Part shown: positions 18,424-27,518 of the stretch, in pieces
How positions within the stretch are numbered: position 1 is the stretch's first letter
Layout: each line of letters begins with the position of its first letter
Assembly (NCBI GenBank): GCA_001313085.1
Contig: BBFE01000045.1
Location: 1 to 29,563 of the forward strand
Source: Paenibacillus sp. JCM 18996
GTDB taxonomy: Bacteria; Bacillota; Bacilli; Paenibacillales; NBRC-103111
Direction of reading: 5' to 3'
DNA length: 29,563 nt
Program-made: the position numbers and the translations under genes
Notes under the pieces: model-generated
Seen by the model: only the letters and a program-made list of their open reading frames with translations
Told to the model about the DNA's origin: nothing
The model's database searches: none

Positions 18424-19554
18424 ATGGTGAACAAGGATCGTATCGTAAAAGAATTTCTTGAGCTTGTCCAAATTGACAGCGAAACTAGAAACGAAGCCCA
18501 AATTTCCAAAGTACTGAAGGAAAAATTTGCGGCTCTCGGGTTGGAAGTGGAAGAGGACGATTCGGCGCAGCGCAGCGGCCATGCTTCCGGCAACCTGATC
18601 TGTACCCTCAAGGCTTCGGAAGGTTTGGAAAAAGCGCCTGTGCTCTTCTTCACGTCCCATATGGACACTGTAGCCCCGGGCAACGGAATCAAGCCGCAGA
18701 TCGGCGACGACGGAGTCATCCGCAGCGACGGGACGACAATACTCGGCAGTGACGACAAGGCGGGACTCGCCGTTATGTTCGAATCGCTCCGCTTGCTGAA
18801 GGAACAGAATGCTGCCCACGGAACCGTGCGATTCGTCATTACCGCGGGGGAAGAAGCGGGCCTCAAGGGCTCGAGGGCGATGGACCCGTCGATCATGAAG
18901 GCGGATTTCGGCTATGCGCTGGATTCCAACGGAAGCATCGGCGACATCGCCGTAGCCGCTCCTTCCCAGATGAAGGTATATGTTACTTTCAAGGGTAAAG
19001 CCGCTCACGCAGGTGTGAATCCTGAGGACGGCATCTCCGCCATTACGGTGGCAAGTAAAGCCGTGTCGCGCATGCCTCTCGGCCGCATTGACAGTGAAAC
19101 GACCGCCAATGTAGGTTATTTTGCCGGCGGCGGCGAAACGAATGTCGTGACGGAGAGCGCGAAGCTTGTGGCGGAAGCGAGAAGCCTTGTCAAGGAGAAG
19201 CTTGACCGGCAGGTGGAAGCGATGCGCCAGGCTTGCGAGTCTGCGGCAGCTGATATGGGAGCGGAAGTCGATTTCAAGACTGAGCTGATGTATCCTTCGT
19301 TCAAATACGACGAGACGGCTCCGGTTGTGCAGCTCGCGTCCAAAGCCTTCGAGAAGAACGGCAAGAAGACGAAGCTGTTCCACTCCGGCGGCGGAAGCGA
19401 CGCCAACGTATTCAACGGCATGGGTATTCCCACCGTTAACCTCGCGGTAGGCTACCTGGACATCCACACCACCAAAGAACGGATCGCCATCCAGGACATG
19501 GTCGATCTGTGCGCCGTCGTTGTGGATATTGTGAAAGAAGCCGCGCAGGCGTAA
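18424..19554 (+). CDS. M20 family metallopeptidase, peptidase T-like (YqjE-like)
   Basis: Unbroken 376-aa di-zinc exopeptidase of the M20 family, probably a cytoplasmic tripeptidase/aminopeptidase. Metal and catalytic motifs in order: SHMDTVAPGNG (His and Asp, residue about 79), ILGSDDKAGLAVM (bridging Asp), ITAGEEAGLKGS (general base Glu and metal Glu), ALDSNGSIGDIA (metal Asp) and HSGGGSDANVFN (C-terminal metal His); the dimerisation domain FKGKAAHAGVNPEDGISAI lies between. ATG 18424 follows GGAGGACAGTCT. A strong terminator follows, so it is probably monocistronic. The exact substrate is not determinable. Confidence 0.88.
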   Translation: MVNKDRIVKEFLELVQIDSETRNEAQISKVLKEKFAALGLEVEEDDSAQRSGHASGNLICTLKASEGLEKAPVLFFTSHMDTVAPGNGIKPQIGDDGVIRSDGTTILGSDDKAGLAVMFESLRLLKEQNAAHGTVRFVITAGEEAGLKGSRAMDPSIMKADFGYALDSNGSIGDIAVAAPSQMKVYVTFKGKAAHAGVNPEDGISAITVASKAVSRMPLGRIDSETTANVGYFAGGGETNVVTESAKLVAEARSLVKEKLDRQVEAMRQACESAAADMGAEVDFKTELMYPSFKYDETAPVVQLASKAFEKNGKKTKLFHSGGGSDANVFNGMGIPTVNLAVGYLDIHTTKERIAIQDMVDLCAVVVDIVKEAAQA

Positions 19555-19569
19555 GGGAATAAAAGTATA

Positions 19570-19612
19570 AGGGTGAAGACCGCTGACCGTCGGCCTTCAC
19601 CCTATTTTTTTT
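19570..19612 (+). terminator. Rho-independent terminator after the peptidase gene
   Basis: Nine-bp stem AGGGTGAAG (19570-19578)/CTTCACCCT (19595-19603) followed by A and a run of Ts. Confidence 0.9.
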
Positions 19613-19656
19613 AACGTTAATTGAATGGCTCGGATTGAGGTTTTCTTATTGCGGAA

Positions 19657-19872
19657 TTAACGGATGATTCGAAGATCCGCGGCCGCTCTGGACATCCCGC
19701 TCTTGCGATTGGCGTTTCTTGAAGGACTTGACGCATTAGACGGCTGTCCGGACAGATATTCCTTCAGCGTGGTATCTCCGCCTGCCTTCTCTATCATTTG
19801 CCCGATCGCTCTGCGGATTTCCCACCCCTTGCCCACCATTTTCATCTCATTGCCGGAAGCATAGCTTTTCAT
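19657..19872 (-). CDS. mciZ: MciZ-like Z-ring inhibitor peptide
   Basis: The conserved core MKSYASGNEMKMVGKGWEIR, then ...TTLKEYLSG, resembles MciZ, the mother-cell peptide of B. subtilis that blocks FtsZ polymerisation during sporulation (VGKAWEIR is its hallmark). The location, divergent and just upstream of nudF, is the same as in B. subtilis. As written it has 71 residues with a Ser/Asn/Arg-rich tail. If one G is missing in the TCCGGACA stretch (about 19746-19751), the peptide would end LSGTAV at TAA 19738-19736, giving 45 aa, closer to the known 40. That fits the G/C-loss pattern in this window. AAGGGATGAG precedes the ATG. Confidence 0.75.
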   Translation of the reverse strand: MKSYASGNEMKMVGKGWEIRRAIGQMIEKAGGDTTLKEYLSGQPSNASSPSRNANRKSGMSRAAADLRIIR

Positions 19873-19989
19873 AGGAACTCATCCCTTCAAAAAAATTTGG
19901 TATACTTGAAGGTATGACCAACTTGGACAAGTTATTCATCCGGAAACCGTTCCGCAGTGTACAAATCAAACATAGAAAGAGGACTCCCT

Positions 19990-20568
19990 ATGACGTTATC
20001 ATCCGACCGACCGAATTCTAAAAAATTTGAAGAAGTGACCTTGTCGACTCAGCCGATTTACGAGGGACGCGTGATTTCGCTGCAGGTGGATACGGTCAGG
20101 CTGCCCAATGGCCAGACATCCACGAGAGAGATCGTAAAACATCCAGGAGCGGTGGCCGTTCTGGCTTTGCTTGGCGATAAAATGCTCGTCGTGGAGCAGT
20201 ACAGAAAGCCCATGGAGAAAAGCCAGGTGGAAATCCCTGCAGGCAAGCTTGACGCGGGCGAGAATCCGCCGGATGCGGCGGCGAGGGAGCTGGAGGAAGA
20301 AACGGGCTACACGGCGGGTAAGCTTGAGCATATCGCTTCCTTTTACACTTCTCCGGGCTTCGCTGACGAGCTCCTTCATCTATATGTGGCTCAGGAGCTT
20401 GTACAGGGCACCGTCAAGCTGGACGAGGATGAATTCCTTGACTGCGAGGCGATCGGTATGGAACAGGCTCTGCAGTATATTGCGGACAACCGTATTTCGG
20501 ACGCCAAGACAATTATGGCCGTCTATGCGTGGAAGCTTTACCGGCTGACAGGATCGTTCAAAGCATGA
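19990..20568 (+). CDS. nudF: ADP-ribose pyrophosphatase, Nudix hydrolase
   Basis: Unbroken 192-aa Nudix enzyme hydrolysing ADP-ribose to AMP and ribose 5-phosphate. The Nudix box GX5EX7REUXEEXGU is complete at residues 85-107 (GKLDAGENPPDAAARELEEE then TGY). The preceding QVEIPAG and the downstream SPGFADELLHLYVAQEL are characteristic of the ADPR-specific subfamily (Pro about 16 residues after the box). ATG 19990 follows AAGAGGACTCCCT. Its stop TGA overlaps the endoQ ATG (ATGA), so the two are translationally coupled. Confidence 0.92.
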   Translation: MTLSSDRPNSKKFEEVTLSTQPIYEGRVISLQVDTVRLPNGQTSTREIVKHPGAVAVLALLGDKMLVVEQYRKPMEKSQVEIPAGKLDAGENPPDAAARELEEETGYTAGKLEHIASFYTSPGFADELLHLYVAQELVQGTVKLDEDEFLDCEAIGMEQALQYIADNRISDAKTIMAVYAWKLYRLTGSFKA

Positions 20569-21794
20569 ATTCGTATTTTGCCGATCTGCATATCCACATC
20601 GGCAGGACCGAAGCCGATACTCCGGTGAAAATCAGCGCCGCCCGCAGCCTCACATTTTACAATATCGCGAAGGAAGCTTCAGAACGCAAAGGCATCGAAA
20701 TGATCGGAATCATCGACTGCCACGCCCCCAAGGTGCAAAGCGATATTATGGAATATTTGCACCGGGGAGAAATGGCGGAGCAGGCCGGCGGAGGCATACG
20801 CTATCACGATACGACCGTGATCCTCGGCTGCGAGCTCGAAGTGAAGGACGAAGGCTTTGGCGCCGCACATTTGCTGGCTTACCTGCCCGACCTTGCGTCA
20901 ATGCAGGATTTTACGGCGTGGCTGCGCAAAGTCATGAAGAACGTTGAGCTGAGCTCCCAACGGATCTATGCCCCGGCCCGGGTTCTGCAGGAGGAGGTTT
21001 ACTCCAGAGGGGGAATCGTAGTTCCGGCCCATATTTTTTTTACGCCTTACAAAGGGGCTTACGGGAACGCGTCCGCCAGAATGGAGCACTTTCTTGATCT
21101 TCGGCGGATTGCCGCCGTTGAACTGGGGCTGAGCGCCGATACGGAAATGGCCGGCGTCATTTCGGAGCTCGACCCGTTTACTTACGTGACCAATTCGGAC
21201 GCCCACTCATTATCCAAAATCGGCCGGGAGTACAACCGGTTGGCCATGGAAGCCGCAACTTTCGAAGAGCTGGCTAAAGCGCTGAACAGGCAGGACGGCA
21301 GAGCGGTGAGAGCCAACTACGGCTTGAACCCGCGGCTCGGCAAATATCACCGGACCTACTGCTCCCAGTGCGACTCGATACTCAGCGAGCGGGAATGGGG
21401 TCTGACCACCCTCAGTGCAACGCTACAACGGGTGCCGGGAGAGGCGGCAGAGCGCTGCCCCTATTGCGGCTCCAAATCGATAGTCCGGGGAGTCTTGGAT
21501 CGCATTATGGACGTGGCGGACCGGGAAGCGCCTGTGCTGCATGGCAGCCGCCCGCCGTACCATTTTCAAGTCCCCCTCGAATTCATCCCCGGCCTCGGTC
21601 CGAAAATGCTCACCCGGCTGCTGGAACGGTTCGGCACGGAAATGGACATTATCCATCACGCTTCCGAGGATGAGCTTGCCGAAGAGGCGGGCAGCGAGAT
21701 TGCAAGATATATTGTGTTGGCGCGGGAAAACGCGTTGGAGCTCACCTCGGGAGGAGGCGGCACCTATGGAAAAGTGAGCAAATTGCTGTCATAG
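20565..21794 (+). CDS. Endonuclease Q-family protein (PHP domain DNA repair nuclease)
   Basis: 409-aa protein. N-terminal PHP phosphoesterase domain: FADLHIHIGRTEADTPVKIS (metal HxH), IIDCHAP, GCELEVKD, VVPAHIF, and TNSDAHSLSKIGREYN. Then a zinc-ribbon-like region with CSQCDS and CPYCGS (residues about 266-304), and a helix-hairpin-helix LEFIPGLGPKMLTRLLERFG. This is the architecture of EndoQ, which nicks DNA 5' of deaminated bases such as uracil and hypoxanthine. The B. subtilis counterpart also sits near nudF and spoIIM. ATG 20565 overlaps the nudF stop. PAHIFFTP has one Phe more than the usual PAHxFTP, at an 8-T run: a probable in-frame +3 insertion. Confidence 0.88.
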   Translation: MNSYFADLHIHIGRTEADTPVKISAARSLTFYNIAKEASERKGIEMIGIIDCHAPKVQSDIMEYLHRGEMAEQAGGGIRYHDTTVILGCELEVKDEGFGAAHLLAYLPDLASMQDFTAWLRKVMKNVELSSQRIYAPARVLQEEVYSRGGIVVPAHIFFTPYKGAYGNASARMEHFLDLRRIAAVELGLSADTEMAGVISELDPFTYVTNSDAHSLSKIGREYNRLAMEAATFEELAKALNRQDGRAVRANYGLNPRLGKYHRTYCSQCDSILSEREWGLTTLSATLQRVPGEAAERCPYCGSKSIVRGVLDRIMDVADREAPVLHGSRPPYHFQVPLEFIPGLGPKMLTRLLERFGTEMDIIHHASEDELAEEAGSEIARYIVLARENALELTSGGGGTYGKVSKLLS

Positions 21795-21872
21795 GAGCGT
21801 TTTGCAGTTCATATGCTTCTATTAAGCCGGCTGCGGACACGCTGTGGCATCGGTTAAGGAGGCATTACGACT

Positions 21873-22511
21873 ATGTACAAAGCTCATGCCTTGCGCCAAT
21901 TTTCGAAGGAGCACTTTATTCTTTATGTGTTTGTATCTGTGCTTTTTTGTGGTTGGAGTGATGTTCGGCGCAATTATGGTGAACGCATTGACGACGGAGC
22001 AGAAGCAGGATCTCACCCGGTATTTGGGAAGCTTCTTCCAGACGATGGACGGGGGGATGGATTACGACCGCATCAGTTCGTTTCATCAGTCCTTTTCGCT
22101 TCATATCAAATGGATACTGATGGTGTGGATTCTGGGGATGTCGATTATCGGCATGCCGCTGATTCTGTTCCTTAATTTTCTAAAAGGGGTGCTGATCGGC
22201 TTTACCGTCGGCTATCTGGTCGGACATTGGTCGTGGAAGGGGATGCTGTTCGCCCTGGTTTCCGTCGCTCCGCAGAATCTTGTCCTCGTCCCGGCGCTCA
22301 TTATCGCCAGCGTGTCGGCTTTGTCTTTTTCCATTCTGATGATCAGGAACAGGTTTGTGCTGCGCAGAACCAATCTGTATCAGACGTTTATACAATATAC
22401 ATCGGTTTCCCTCGTCATGGGCATTCTTACCGTCGGGATTTCTTTGTTTGAAGCTTATCTTTCCCCCGTCATGATGAAGTGGTTACGCCTATGCTGCTGA
22501 CCTTGAATTGA
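21873..22511 (+). CDS. spoIIM: Stage II sporulation protein M (frameshifted)
   Basis: Polytopic membrane protein that with SpoIID and SpoIIP forms the DMP complex for septal peptidoglycan removal and engulfment. About four to five hydrophobic segments: YVFVSVLFVVGVMFGAIMVN, WILMVWILGMSIIGMPLILF, VLIGFTVGYLVGH, FALVSVAPQNLVLVPALIIAS (the PQN motif is typical of SpoIIM/DUF95) and SVSLVMGILTVGISLFEAYLSP. ATG 21873 follows TAAGGAGG. Breaks: 6 Ts instead of 5 near 21943-21948 and a missing G near 22475 (MMKVVTPMLLTLN), which moves the stop to TGA 22509-22511. Repaired length 212 aa, as in the family. Confidence 0.9.
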
Positions 22512-22522
22512 AGCGCAGGGAA

Positions 22523-22552
22523 TTGACTTTCTCTTTCTCCGGACCCTATAAT
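22523..22552 (+). promoter_or_regulatory. Sigma-A promoter of fur
   Basis: TTGACT (22523-22528), 18-base spacer, TATAAT (22547-22552), 34 bases before the fur ATG. Confidence 0.8.
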
Positions 22553-22560
22553 AAATAGAA
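22546..22560 (+). promoter_or_regulatory. Possible PerR box over the fur -10
   Basis: CTATAATAAATAGAA matches the PerR consensus TTATAATNATTATAA at 11 of 14 positions and covers the -10 element. PerR control of fur is known in B. subtilis. The match could be chance because the -10 itself contributes much of it. Confidence 0.35.
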
Positions 22561-22586
22561 GGTGATTGCCTCTAAGGGGGAGGAGT

Positions 22587-23040
22587 ATGGAAGCGCGCAT
22601 TGAAAAGATAAAAGGACAGCTGCAGTCGCATGGTTATAAGCTTACTCCTCAGAGGGAAGCGACCGTGCGCGTACTGCTGGAGAACGAAGAAGACCATCTG
22701 AGCGCGGAAGACGTGTTCATGCTGGTTAAGGATAAAGCGCCCGAGATAGGGCTTGCGACCGTATACCGCACTCTTGAATTGTTAAGCGAAATGCATGTAG
22801 TGGAAAAAAATGAATTTCGGAGACGGAGTGGCCCGCTACGACCTCAGAAACGAAGGCACGCACCACCACCACCATCACCTCATCTGCGTCCAATGCGGAG
22901 CGGTGGATGAAATCATGCAGGATTGGCTGGGCGAGCTGGAGGAACGGCTGCTTGAAGAATACAACTTTAAAGTGCTGGATCACAGGCTTGATTTTAACGG
23001 CATTTGCCACCGCTGCAACGAGAAGAAGCAGAACGAGTAA
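22587..23040 (+). CDS. fur: Ferric uptake regulator family protein Fur (frameshifted)
   Basis: About 150-aa dimeric metal-dependent repressor. Winged-helix domain: YKLTPQREATVRVLLEN, LSAEDVFMLVK, IGLATVYRTLELLSEM. Dimerisation/metal domain: GTHHHHHHLICVQCGAVDEI with the regulatory His cluster and CxxC, and a second CHRC near the C-terminus completing a structural Cys4 zinc site. Position beside spoIIM and yqzK matches B. subtilis fur (yqkL) rather than perR or zur. ATG 22587 follows GGGGGAGGAG. The break is 7 As instead of 6 at about 22804-22810: repaired, it reads VVEKMNFGDGVARYDLR. Confidence 0.9.
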
Positions 23041-23132
23041 GGGCGGGCCGTACCGCTGCAACTAGAAGAAGCAAGTGAGCGTGTCTGAAAAGCTCATTTA
23101 AGTTGGTTCTCTATATTTTTTTCAATCTACTG

Positions 23133-23176
23133 ACCGCTCTGGTACCGGACTCCTTCCGCTGCCGGGCGGTTTTTTT
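23133..23176 (+). terminator. Terminator between fur and the SDR gene
   Basis: ACCGC (23133-23137) pairs with GCGGT (23166-23170), with partial extension inward, followed by six Ts. Confidence 0.55.
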
Positions 23177-23235
23177 CGTATACAATGCGTTTTGAATCGG
23201 AAGCTATGGTTAATGAGCCATAGGAGGGGATACAT

Positions 23236-24023
23236 ATGCCGGAACAACAACTTAAAAAATAAAGTTGCCGTAGTCACAGGAGCGAGCTCCGGAATCGGAA
23301 AGGCGGCCGCACTCCGTTTAGCGGAGCACGGGGCCAAGGTGTGCCTGGTCGATGTGAAGGAAAGCCGCGCGGAAGAGGTCAAACAGCAGATCGAGCGGTC
23401 GGGAGGCGAAGCGTTTATCACGGAAGCGGATTTGCGCAACGAAGATGAGGTAAGGGCGGCTTTCAAGGAGACGGCGGACAAGTGGGGCAGGGTCGATATC
23501 GTGTTTGCGAACGCGGGGATCAACGGAGTGCTGTCGCCGATCGAGACGATGGATGTGGAGGATTGGAACGATACGATCCACACGAACACAAGAGGCACGT
23601 TCTTATCCGTCAAGCATGCCATCCCTTACATGAAGGAGAACGGCGGCTCAGTCATTATTACAAGCTCCATCAACGGAAACCGTACATTCTCGAATATCGG
23701 CATGTCGGCTTACAGTACGTCCAAGGCGGGACAAATGGCTTTCGGCAAAATGGCCGCTCTTGAGCTCGCTCGCTATAAAATCCGCGTCAACATTATTTGC
23801 CCGGGTGCTATCGAGACCAACATCTCGGAGAACACCCACCCGACTCCGGAGCTGGAGGAGCTGAAAATCCCCGTGGAGTATCCGGAAGGACAGCAGCCGC
23901 TGGAGAACAAGTCCGGGGAGCCGGAGCAAGTGGCGGATTTGGTGCTTTTTTCTCGCTTCGGACCAGTCGAGCCACATTACGGGTACCGAAATCTATATCG
24001 ATGGGGCTGAGTCCCTTCTGTAG
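23236..24023 (+). CDS. Short-chain dehydrogenase/reductase (frameshifted)
   Basis: Classical SDR oxidoreductase, about 261 aa after repair. Cofactor site VTGASSGIGKAAALRLAEHG; Asp at the end of beta-2 (VCLVDVKESRAE) suggests NAD(H) preference; FANAGINGV; catalytic Ser in IITSSINGN and YSTSKAG (Tyr-x3-Lys). The repaired C-terminus reads LASDQSSHITGTEIYIDGAESLL, the usual SDR ending. ATG 23236 follows AGGAGGGGATACAT. Breaks: 6 As instead of 5 near 23264-23269, which makes an early stop after nine codons, and 6 Ts instead of 5 near 23945-23950. The substrate is unknown. It sits between fur and yqzK, a place empty in B. subtilis. Confidence 0.85.
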
Positions 24024-24131
24024 CACCGATCAGAGATAAGCCTGGAAGGCTTGCTTGATTTTGCGGGTAATTTGTTGGAATATCCTTTACGATGAAATCA
24101 TAATCTTTCCTTGAAAGCGAGGGGACAGGTT

Positions 24132-24367
24132 ATGATTTTTTTTCATACCGGAAAATGGTGAGCCGCTTTAAATTTCTGCTGTTGTTTGTTATATTTACCT
24201 TTGCCCTATATCATTTCATGGTTCTGGTGTCCTCCTGGCTGGAGCCGCCCCAAAAGTACCGCGAGCCTGCGGGAAAAGCCGTCAAAGTCTTCCATCATCA
24301 GATATCGCAGGTGGAAAAAGAGCCGATTTCCGAGAGGCTGAAGCTGTTTTACTGGTACGGGGAATAG
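24132..24367 (+). CDS. yqzK: DUF4227 family protein (YqzK-like), frameshifted start
   Basis: Small single-span membrane protein of unknown function, conserved upstream of xerD. Transmembrane segment FKFLLLFVIFTFALYHFMVLVS; then EPPQKYREPAGKAVKVF and the typical ending ISERLKLFYWYGE. A later ATG (24155) is in frame with this, but the ribosome binding site GAGGGGACAGGTT lies before ATG 24132. With 6 instead of 8 Ts in the run at 24136-24143 the N-terminus reads MIFSYRKMVSRFKF, typical of the family. I take 24132 as the true start (about 77 aa). Confidence 0.8.
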
Positions 24368-24407
24368 TCTCGACGGCAAACTTACAACAGAAAGGGACAA
24401 CAATCAG

Positions 24408-25307
24408 ATGAAGCAGGAACTGAACTCTTTTATCCGTCACCTGGCTGAAGAACGAGGGTTGGCCCGCAGCACATTGGAATCGTATCGACGTGATCTTGGC
24501 CAGTATGCCGATTATTTGCAAACGCAGGGTATCGGAGACTGGAATGATGTAACCAGAATGAATGTCAGCTCCTATATGCTCAGGTTAAAACAGACCGGCA
24601 AAGCGGCCGCCACCATTTCACGCAGCTTGGTATCGATCCGGTCTTTCCACGGATATTTGAACCGCGCAGGCCGGATGGACCATAATCCTTCCTTGCACCT
24701 GGAGACGCCGAGGACTGAGAAAAAAAAGGTGCCCAAAATCCTTACCGTCAAAGAGGTCGGGATTTTGTTGGAGGCGCCTGACGGAGAAACGGCGGCCGGT
24801 ATGCGGGACAAGGCTATGCTGGAGCTGCTGTACGCGACCGGCATTCGGGTGTCGGAGCTCACTTCCCTGGACGTGCCGGATGTCAATCTGGTATTGGAAT
24901 ATGTACGCTGTGTCGGAAATGGCGGTAAAGAGCGGCTCATCCCTCTCAGCCGGGTTGCCGTCCAGTGTCTTCAGGCCTATATAGAAGAGAAAAGGCCCTT
25001 GCTGGTCAAGAAGAACGGAGAAGAACCGGCGCTGTTTATCAATCATTTGGGGACCCGGCTTACGCGGCAGGGCTTCTGGAAGATCATGAAACGGTACGCG
25101 GAGGAGTCCGGCATACATAAAGAGATCACTCCACACATCATCCGGCACTCGTTTGCGGCTCATCTGCTGGAGAACGGGGCGGATCTCAGGTCAGTGCAGG
25201 AAATGCTGGGCCACTCCGACATTTCCACGACCCAGGTCTACTCCCGGCTGGCGAAAACGAAGATGAAGGAAGTTTACGACAGGGCTCATCCCAGAGCCAA
25301 AATGTAA
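24408..25307 (+). CDS. xerD: Site-specific tyrosine recombinase XerD
   Basis: Unbroken 299-aa recombinase that with XerC resolves chromosome dimers at dif (RipX in B. subtilis). N-terminal SAM-like core-binding domain (residues about 3-85: LARSTLESYRRDLGQYADYL). Catalytic domain residues are complete: R147 (ATGIRVSEL), K174 (GNGGKERLIPL), H243-x-x-R246 (TPHIIRHSFAAHLL), H269 (LGHSDISTTQVYSRL) and Tyr278. The linker TEKKKVPKIL contains an 8-A run and has one Lys more than the usual pattern, a possible in-frame +3. XerD rather than XerC by position between yqzK and deoB. Confidence 0.93.
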   Translation: MKQELNSFIRHLAEERGLARSTLESYRRDLGQYADYLQTQGIGDWNDVTRMNVSSYMLRLKQTGKAAATISRSLVSIRSFHGYLNRAGRMDHNPSLHLETPRTEKKKVPKILTVKEVGILLEAPDGETAAGMRDKAMLELLYATGIRVSELTSLDVPDVNLVLEYVRCVGNGGKERLIPLSRVAVQCLQAYIEEKRPLLVKKNGEEPALFINHLGTRLTRQGFWKIMKRYAEESGIHKEITPHIIRHSFAAHLLENGADLRSVQEMLGHSDISTTQVYSRLAKTKMKEVYDRAHPRAKM

Positions 25308-25330
25308 TTTCGGTCACTGGGTGAAGCTAT

Positions 25331-25379
25331 CGTACGGTACCGCTTGTCCGTTTGCCGGATGAGGCGGTATCGTTTTTTT
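25331..25379 (+). terminator. Rho-independent terminator after xerD
   Basis: CGTACGGTACCGC pairs imperfectly with GCGGTATCG across a loop of about 20 bases (which has its own small GTCCG/CGGAT pairing), followed by seven Ts. Confidence 0.75.
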
Positions 25380-25438
25380 GTATTCGATCGGTATTTTATG
25401 AGATAATAATGTCAATGACTGATTGGAGGTTTCTTCCT

Positions 25439-26611
25439 GTGAACTTTAAACGCATCTGTTTAATCGTGTTGGACAGCGTAGGCATCGGAGAGTTGCCGGA
25501 TGCCGCCAGGTTCGGGGACGTCGGGGCCCACACGCTTGGGCATATTGCCGAGCGTGCGGGCCTTGTCGTGCCCAACATGGAGAAGCTTGGGCTGGGCAGC
25601 ATAGCGCCATTGAAGGGTGTCGACGAGGTGCGGCCCGCACGAGGTTATTACGGCAAGATGGCGGAGGTCTCGGTCGGAAAAGATACGATGACCGGCCACT
25701 GGGAGCTGATGGGGCTTAAAGTCGAAATCCCGTTCAAGGTATATCCGGAAGGCTTTCCACCGGAGCTGATTCAGCAGTTCGAGCAGCGGACGGGCAGAAA
25801 AGTGCTGGGCAACAAACCCGCATCGGGAACGGAAATATTGGACGAGCTGGGAGAAGAACATGTAAAGACAGGTTCATGGATCGTATACACCTCCGCTGAC
25901 AGTGTGTTCCAGCTGGCCGCCCATGAAGAAGTAGTGCCCTTGGAGGAGCTCTACCGCGCATGTGAAATCGTCCGTGAACTGACGCTGGATGAGCGGTTCG
26001 CCGTGGGCCGCGTTATTGCAAGGCCGTTCACAGGTACGCCGGGCGCATGGAAGCGTACCTCTAACCGCCATGATTATGCCGTCAAGCCTCCGGCTGCGAC
26101 CGTGATGAACCATTTGAAGGACGCGGGTCTGGATGTGATTGCTATTGGAAAGATCAACGATATCTATTCCGGTGAAGGCGTGACCTCGGCGCTGCATACC
26201 AAAAGCAATGAAGACGGGATCGAGAAGACGATCGAGACGCTGGGGAATGATTTTCACGGTTTGTCGTTTACCAACCTGGTCGATTTCGATTCCCTGTACG
26301 GCCACCGCCGGGATCCTGAGGGGTATGGGAAGGCATTGGAGGATTTTGACCGGAGCCTCCCACGGATCATGGAGCGAATAGGCAGCGAAGACCTGCTCAT
26401 TCTGACAGCCGACCATGGCAACGACCCGGTTCATGAGGGGACCGACCATACGAGGGAGTATGTACCGATTCTGCTGTACAGCCCTTCCCTGACTGGAAGC
26501 GGATCGATCGGCGAAAGAAATTCGTTCTCCGACCTCGGAGCAACCATTGCTGAAAATTTCGGTACAAAGGGAACAGGGAACGGTGACAGCTTCCTGGCTG
26601 AATTGAAGTAG
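25439..26611 (+). CDS. deoB: Phosphopentomutase
   Basis: Unbroken 390-aa alkaline-phosphatase-superfamily enzyme interconverting (deoxy)ribose 1- and 5-phosphate, linking nucleoside phosphorolysis to central metabolism. The start is GTG 25439, about ten bases after GGAGGT; the frame is open further upstream but without a ribosome binding site. Motifs: [14 protein letters not shown] (metal Asp), the phospho-acceptor Thr in [60 protein letters not shown] (metal Asp/His). It heads an operon with the two purine nucleoside phosphorylases; the spacing to the next gene is 28 bases. Confidence 0.95.
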   Translation: MNFKRICLIVLDSVGIGELPDAARFGDVGAHTLGHIAERAGLVVPNMEKLGLGSIAPLKGVDEVRPARGYYGKMAEVSVGKDTMTGHWELMGLKVEIPFKVYPEGFPPELIQQFEQRTGRKVLGNKPASGTEILDELGEEHVKTGSWIVYTSADSVFQLAAHEEVVPLEELYRACEIVRELTLDERFAVGRVIARPFTGTPGAWKRTSNRHDYAVKPPAATVMNHLKDAGLDVIAIGKINDIYSGEGVTSALHTKSNEDGIEKTIETLGNDFHGLSFTNLVDFDSLYGHRRDPEGYGKALEDFDRSLPRIMERIGSEDLLILTADHGNDPVHEGTDHTREYVPILLYSPSLTGSGSIGERNSFSDLGATIAENFGTKGTGNGDSFLAELK

Positions 26612-26639
26612 CAGACTTTATCGGGAGGGATCGAATGTG

Positions 26640-27468
26640 ATGGAGCAGCAAACGCTATTGGAACGGGTGCGTGAAGCAGCGGAATATATCGCGGGCAAAA
26701 AAATACTCGAAAGCCGGAGGTCGGCTTATTCTCGGTTCGGGGCTGGGCGTCCTGGCCGATTTGATTGAAGCTGCGGTCGTGCTGAAGTACGAAGATATCC
26801 CTCATTTTCCTGTGTCCACAGTAGAGGGACATGCTGGAGAGCTTATTTCGGGGACGATACAAGGCAAGTCGGTCATCCTCATGAAAGGCCGCTTTCACGG
26901 GTATGAAGGTTACGGACCGGAAACCGTATCGTTTCCTGTTCGAGTCATGAAGCAGCTCGGCGTACATACTCTGGTTGTGACCAATGCGGCCGGAGGCGTA
27001 AACACCGGGTACGAGGTAGGCGACCTTATGCTGATCAAGGACCATATTAATATGACGTCACGAAATCCGCTGATCGGCCCTAACCTGAGTGAGCTCGGAG
27101 TCCGCTTTCCGGATATGTCGGAGGCGTACAGCCGCAGATTGCGCGAGCTTGCCCACCAGGTGGCTTACGAGCAGGACATCCGGCTGCAGGAAGGCGTTTA
27201 TTTCGGACTGTCCGGTCCATCTTACGAAACTCCTGCAGAGATTCGCATGATCCGCATTCTGGGCGGGGACGCGGTCGGCATGTCCACCGTACCGGAAGTG
27301 ATCGTCGCACGCCATGCGGGGTTGGAAGTGCTGGGCTTTTCTTGTATTTCCAATATGGCAGCCGGCATTTTGGACCAGCCTCTTTCACACGAAGAAGTGA
27401 TGGAAACCACAGAGAAAGTAAGACAGAAATTCCTTAACCTTCTCTTGGGCATTATCTCGAGGCTGTAA
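26640..27468 (+). CDS. punA: Purine nucleoside phosphorylase, first copy (frameshifted)
   Basis: Trimeric PNP splitting purine (deoxy)nucleosides with phosphate. Motifs: LILGSGLGVLADLIEAAV, FPVSTVEGHAGELISG, LMKGRFHGYEGYGPETVSFP, VTNAAGGVNTGYEVGDLMLIKDHIN, GPSYETPAEIRM, GGDAVGMSTVPEVIVARHAG, NMAAGILDQPLSHEEV. The ending is close to B. subtilis PupG. ATG 26640 (or GTG 26637) follows GGGAGGGATCGA. The break is at 26698-26738: 7 As where 5 fit and one C missing, which repaired gives AGKNTRKPEVGLILGSGLG. Length about 275 aa. Confidence 0.9.
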
Positions 27469-27518
27469 CAGCAGCTGTACATAACGTTAACTCTTCAATT
27501 ACTGGAGGTTTGCAGACC

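Noticed and set aside
18361..19467. A 368-codon open frame on the minus strand opposite the M20 peptidase gene
   Set aside because: It mirrors the codon pattern of a well-supported plus-strand gene, has no domain motif and no ribosome binding site.
23192..23235. Upstream start for the SDR gene at 23192
   Set aside because: It lacks a ribosome binding site; ATG 23236 has AGGAGGGG, and the frame difference is explained by one extra A near 23264.
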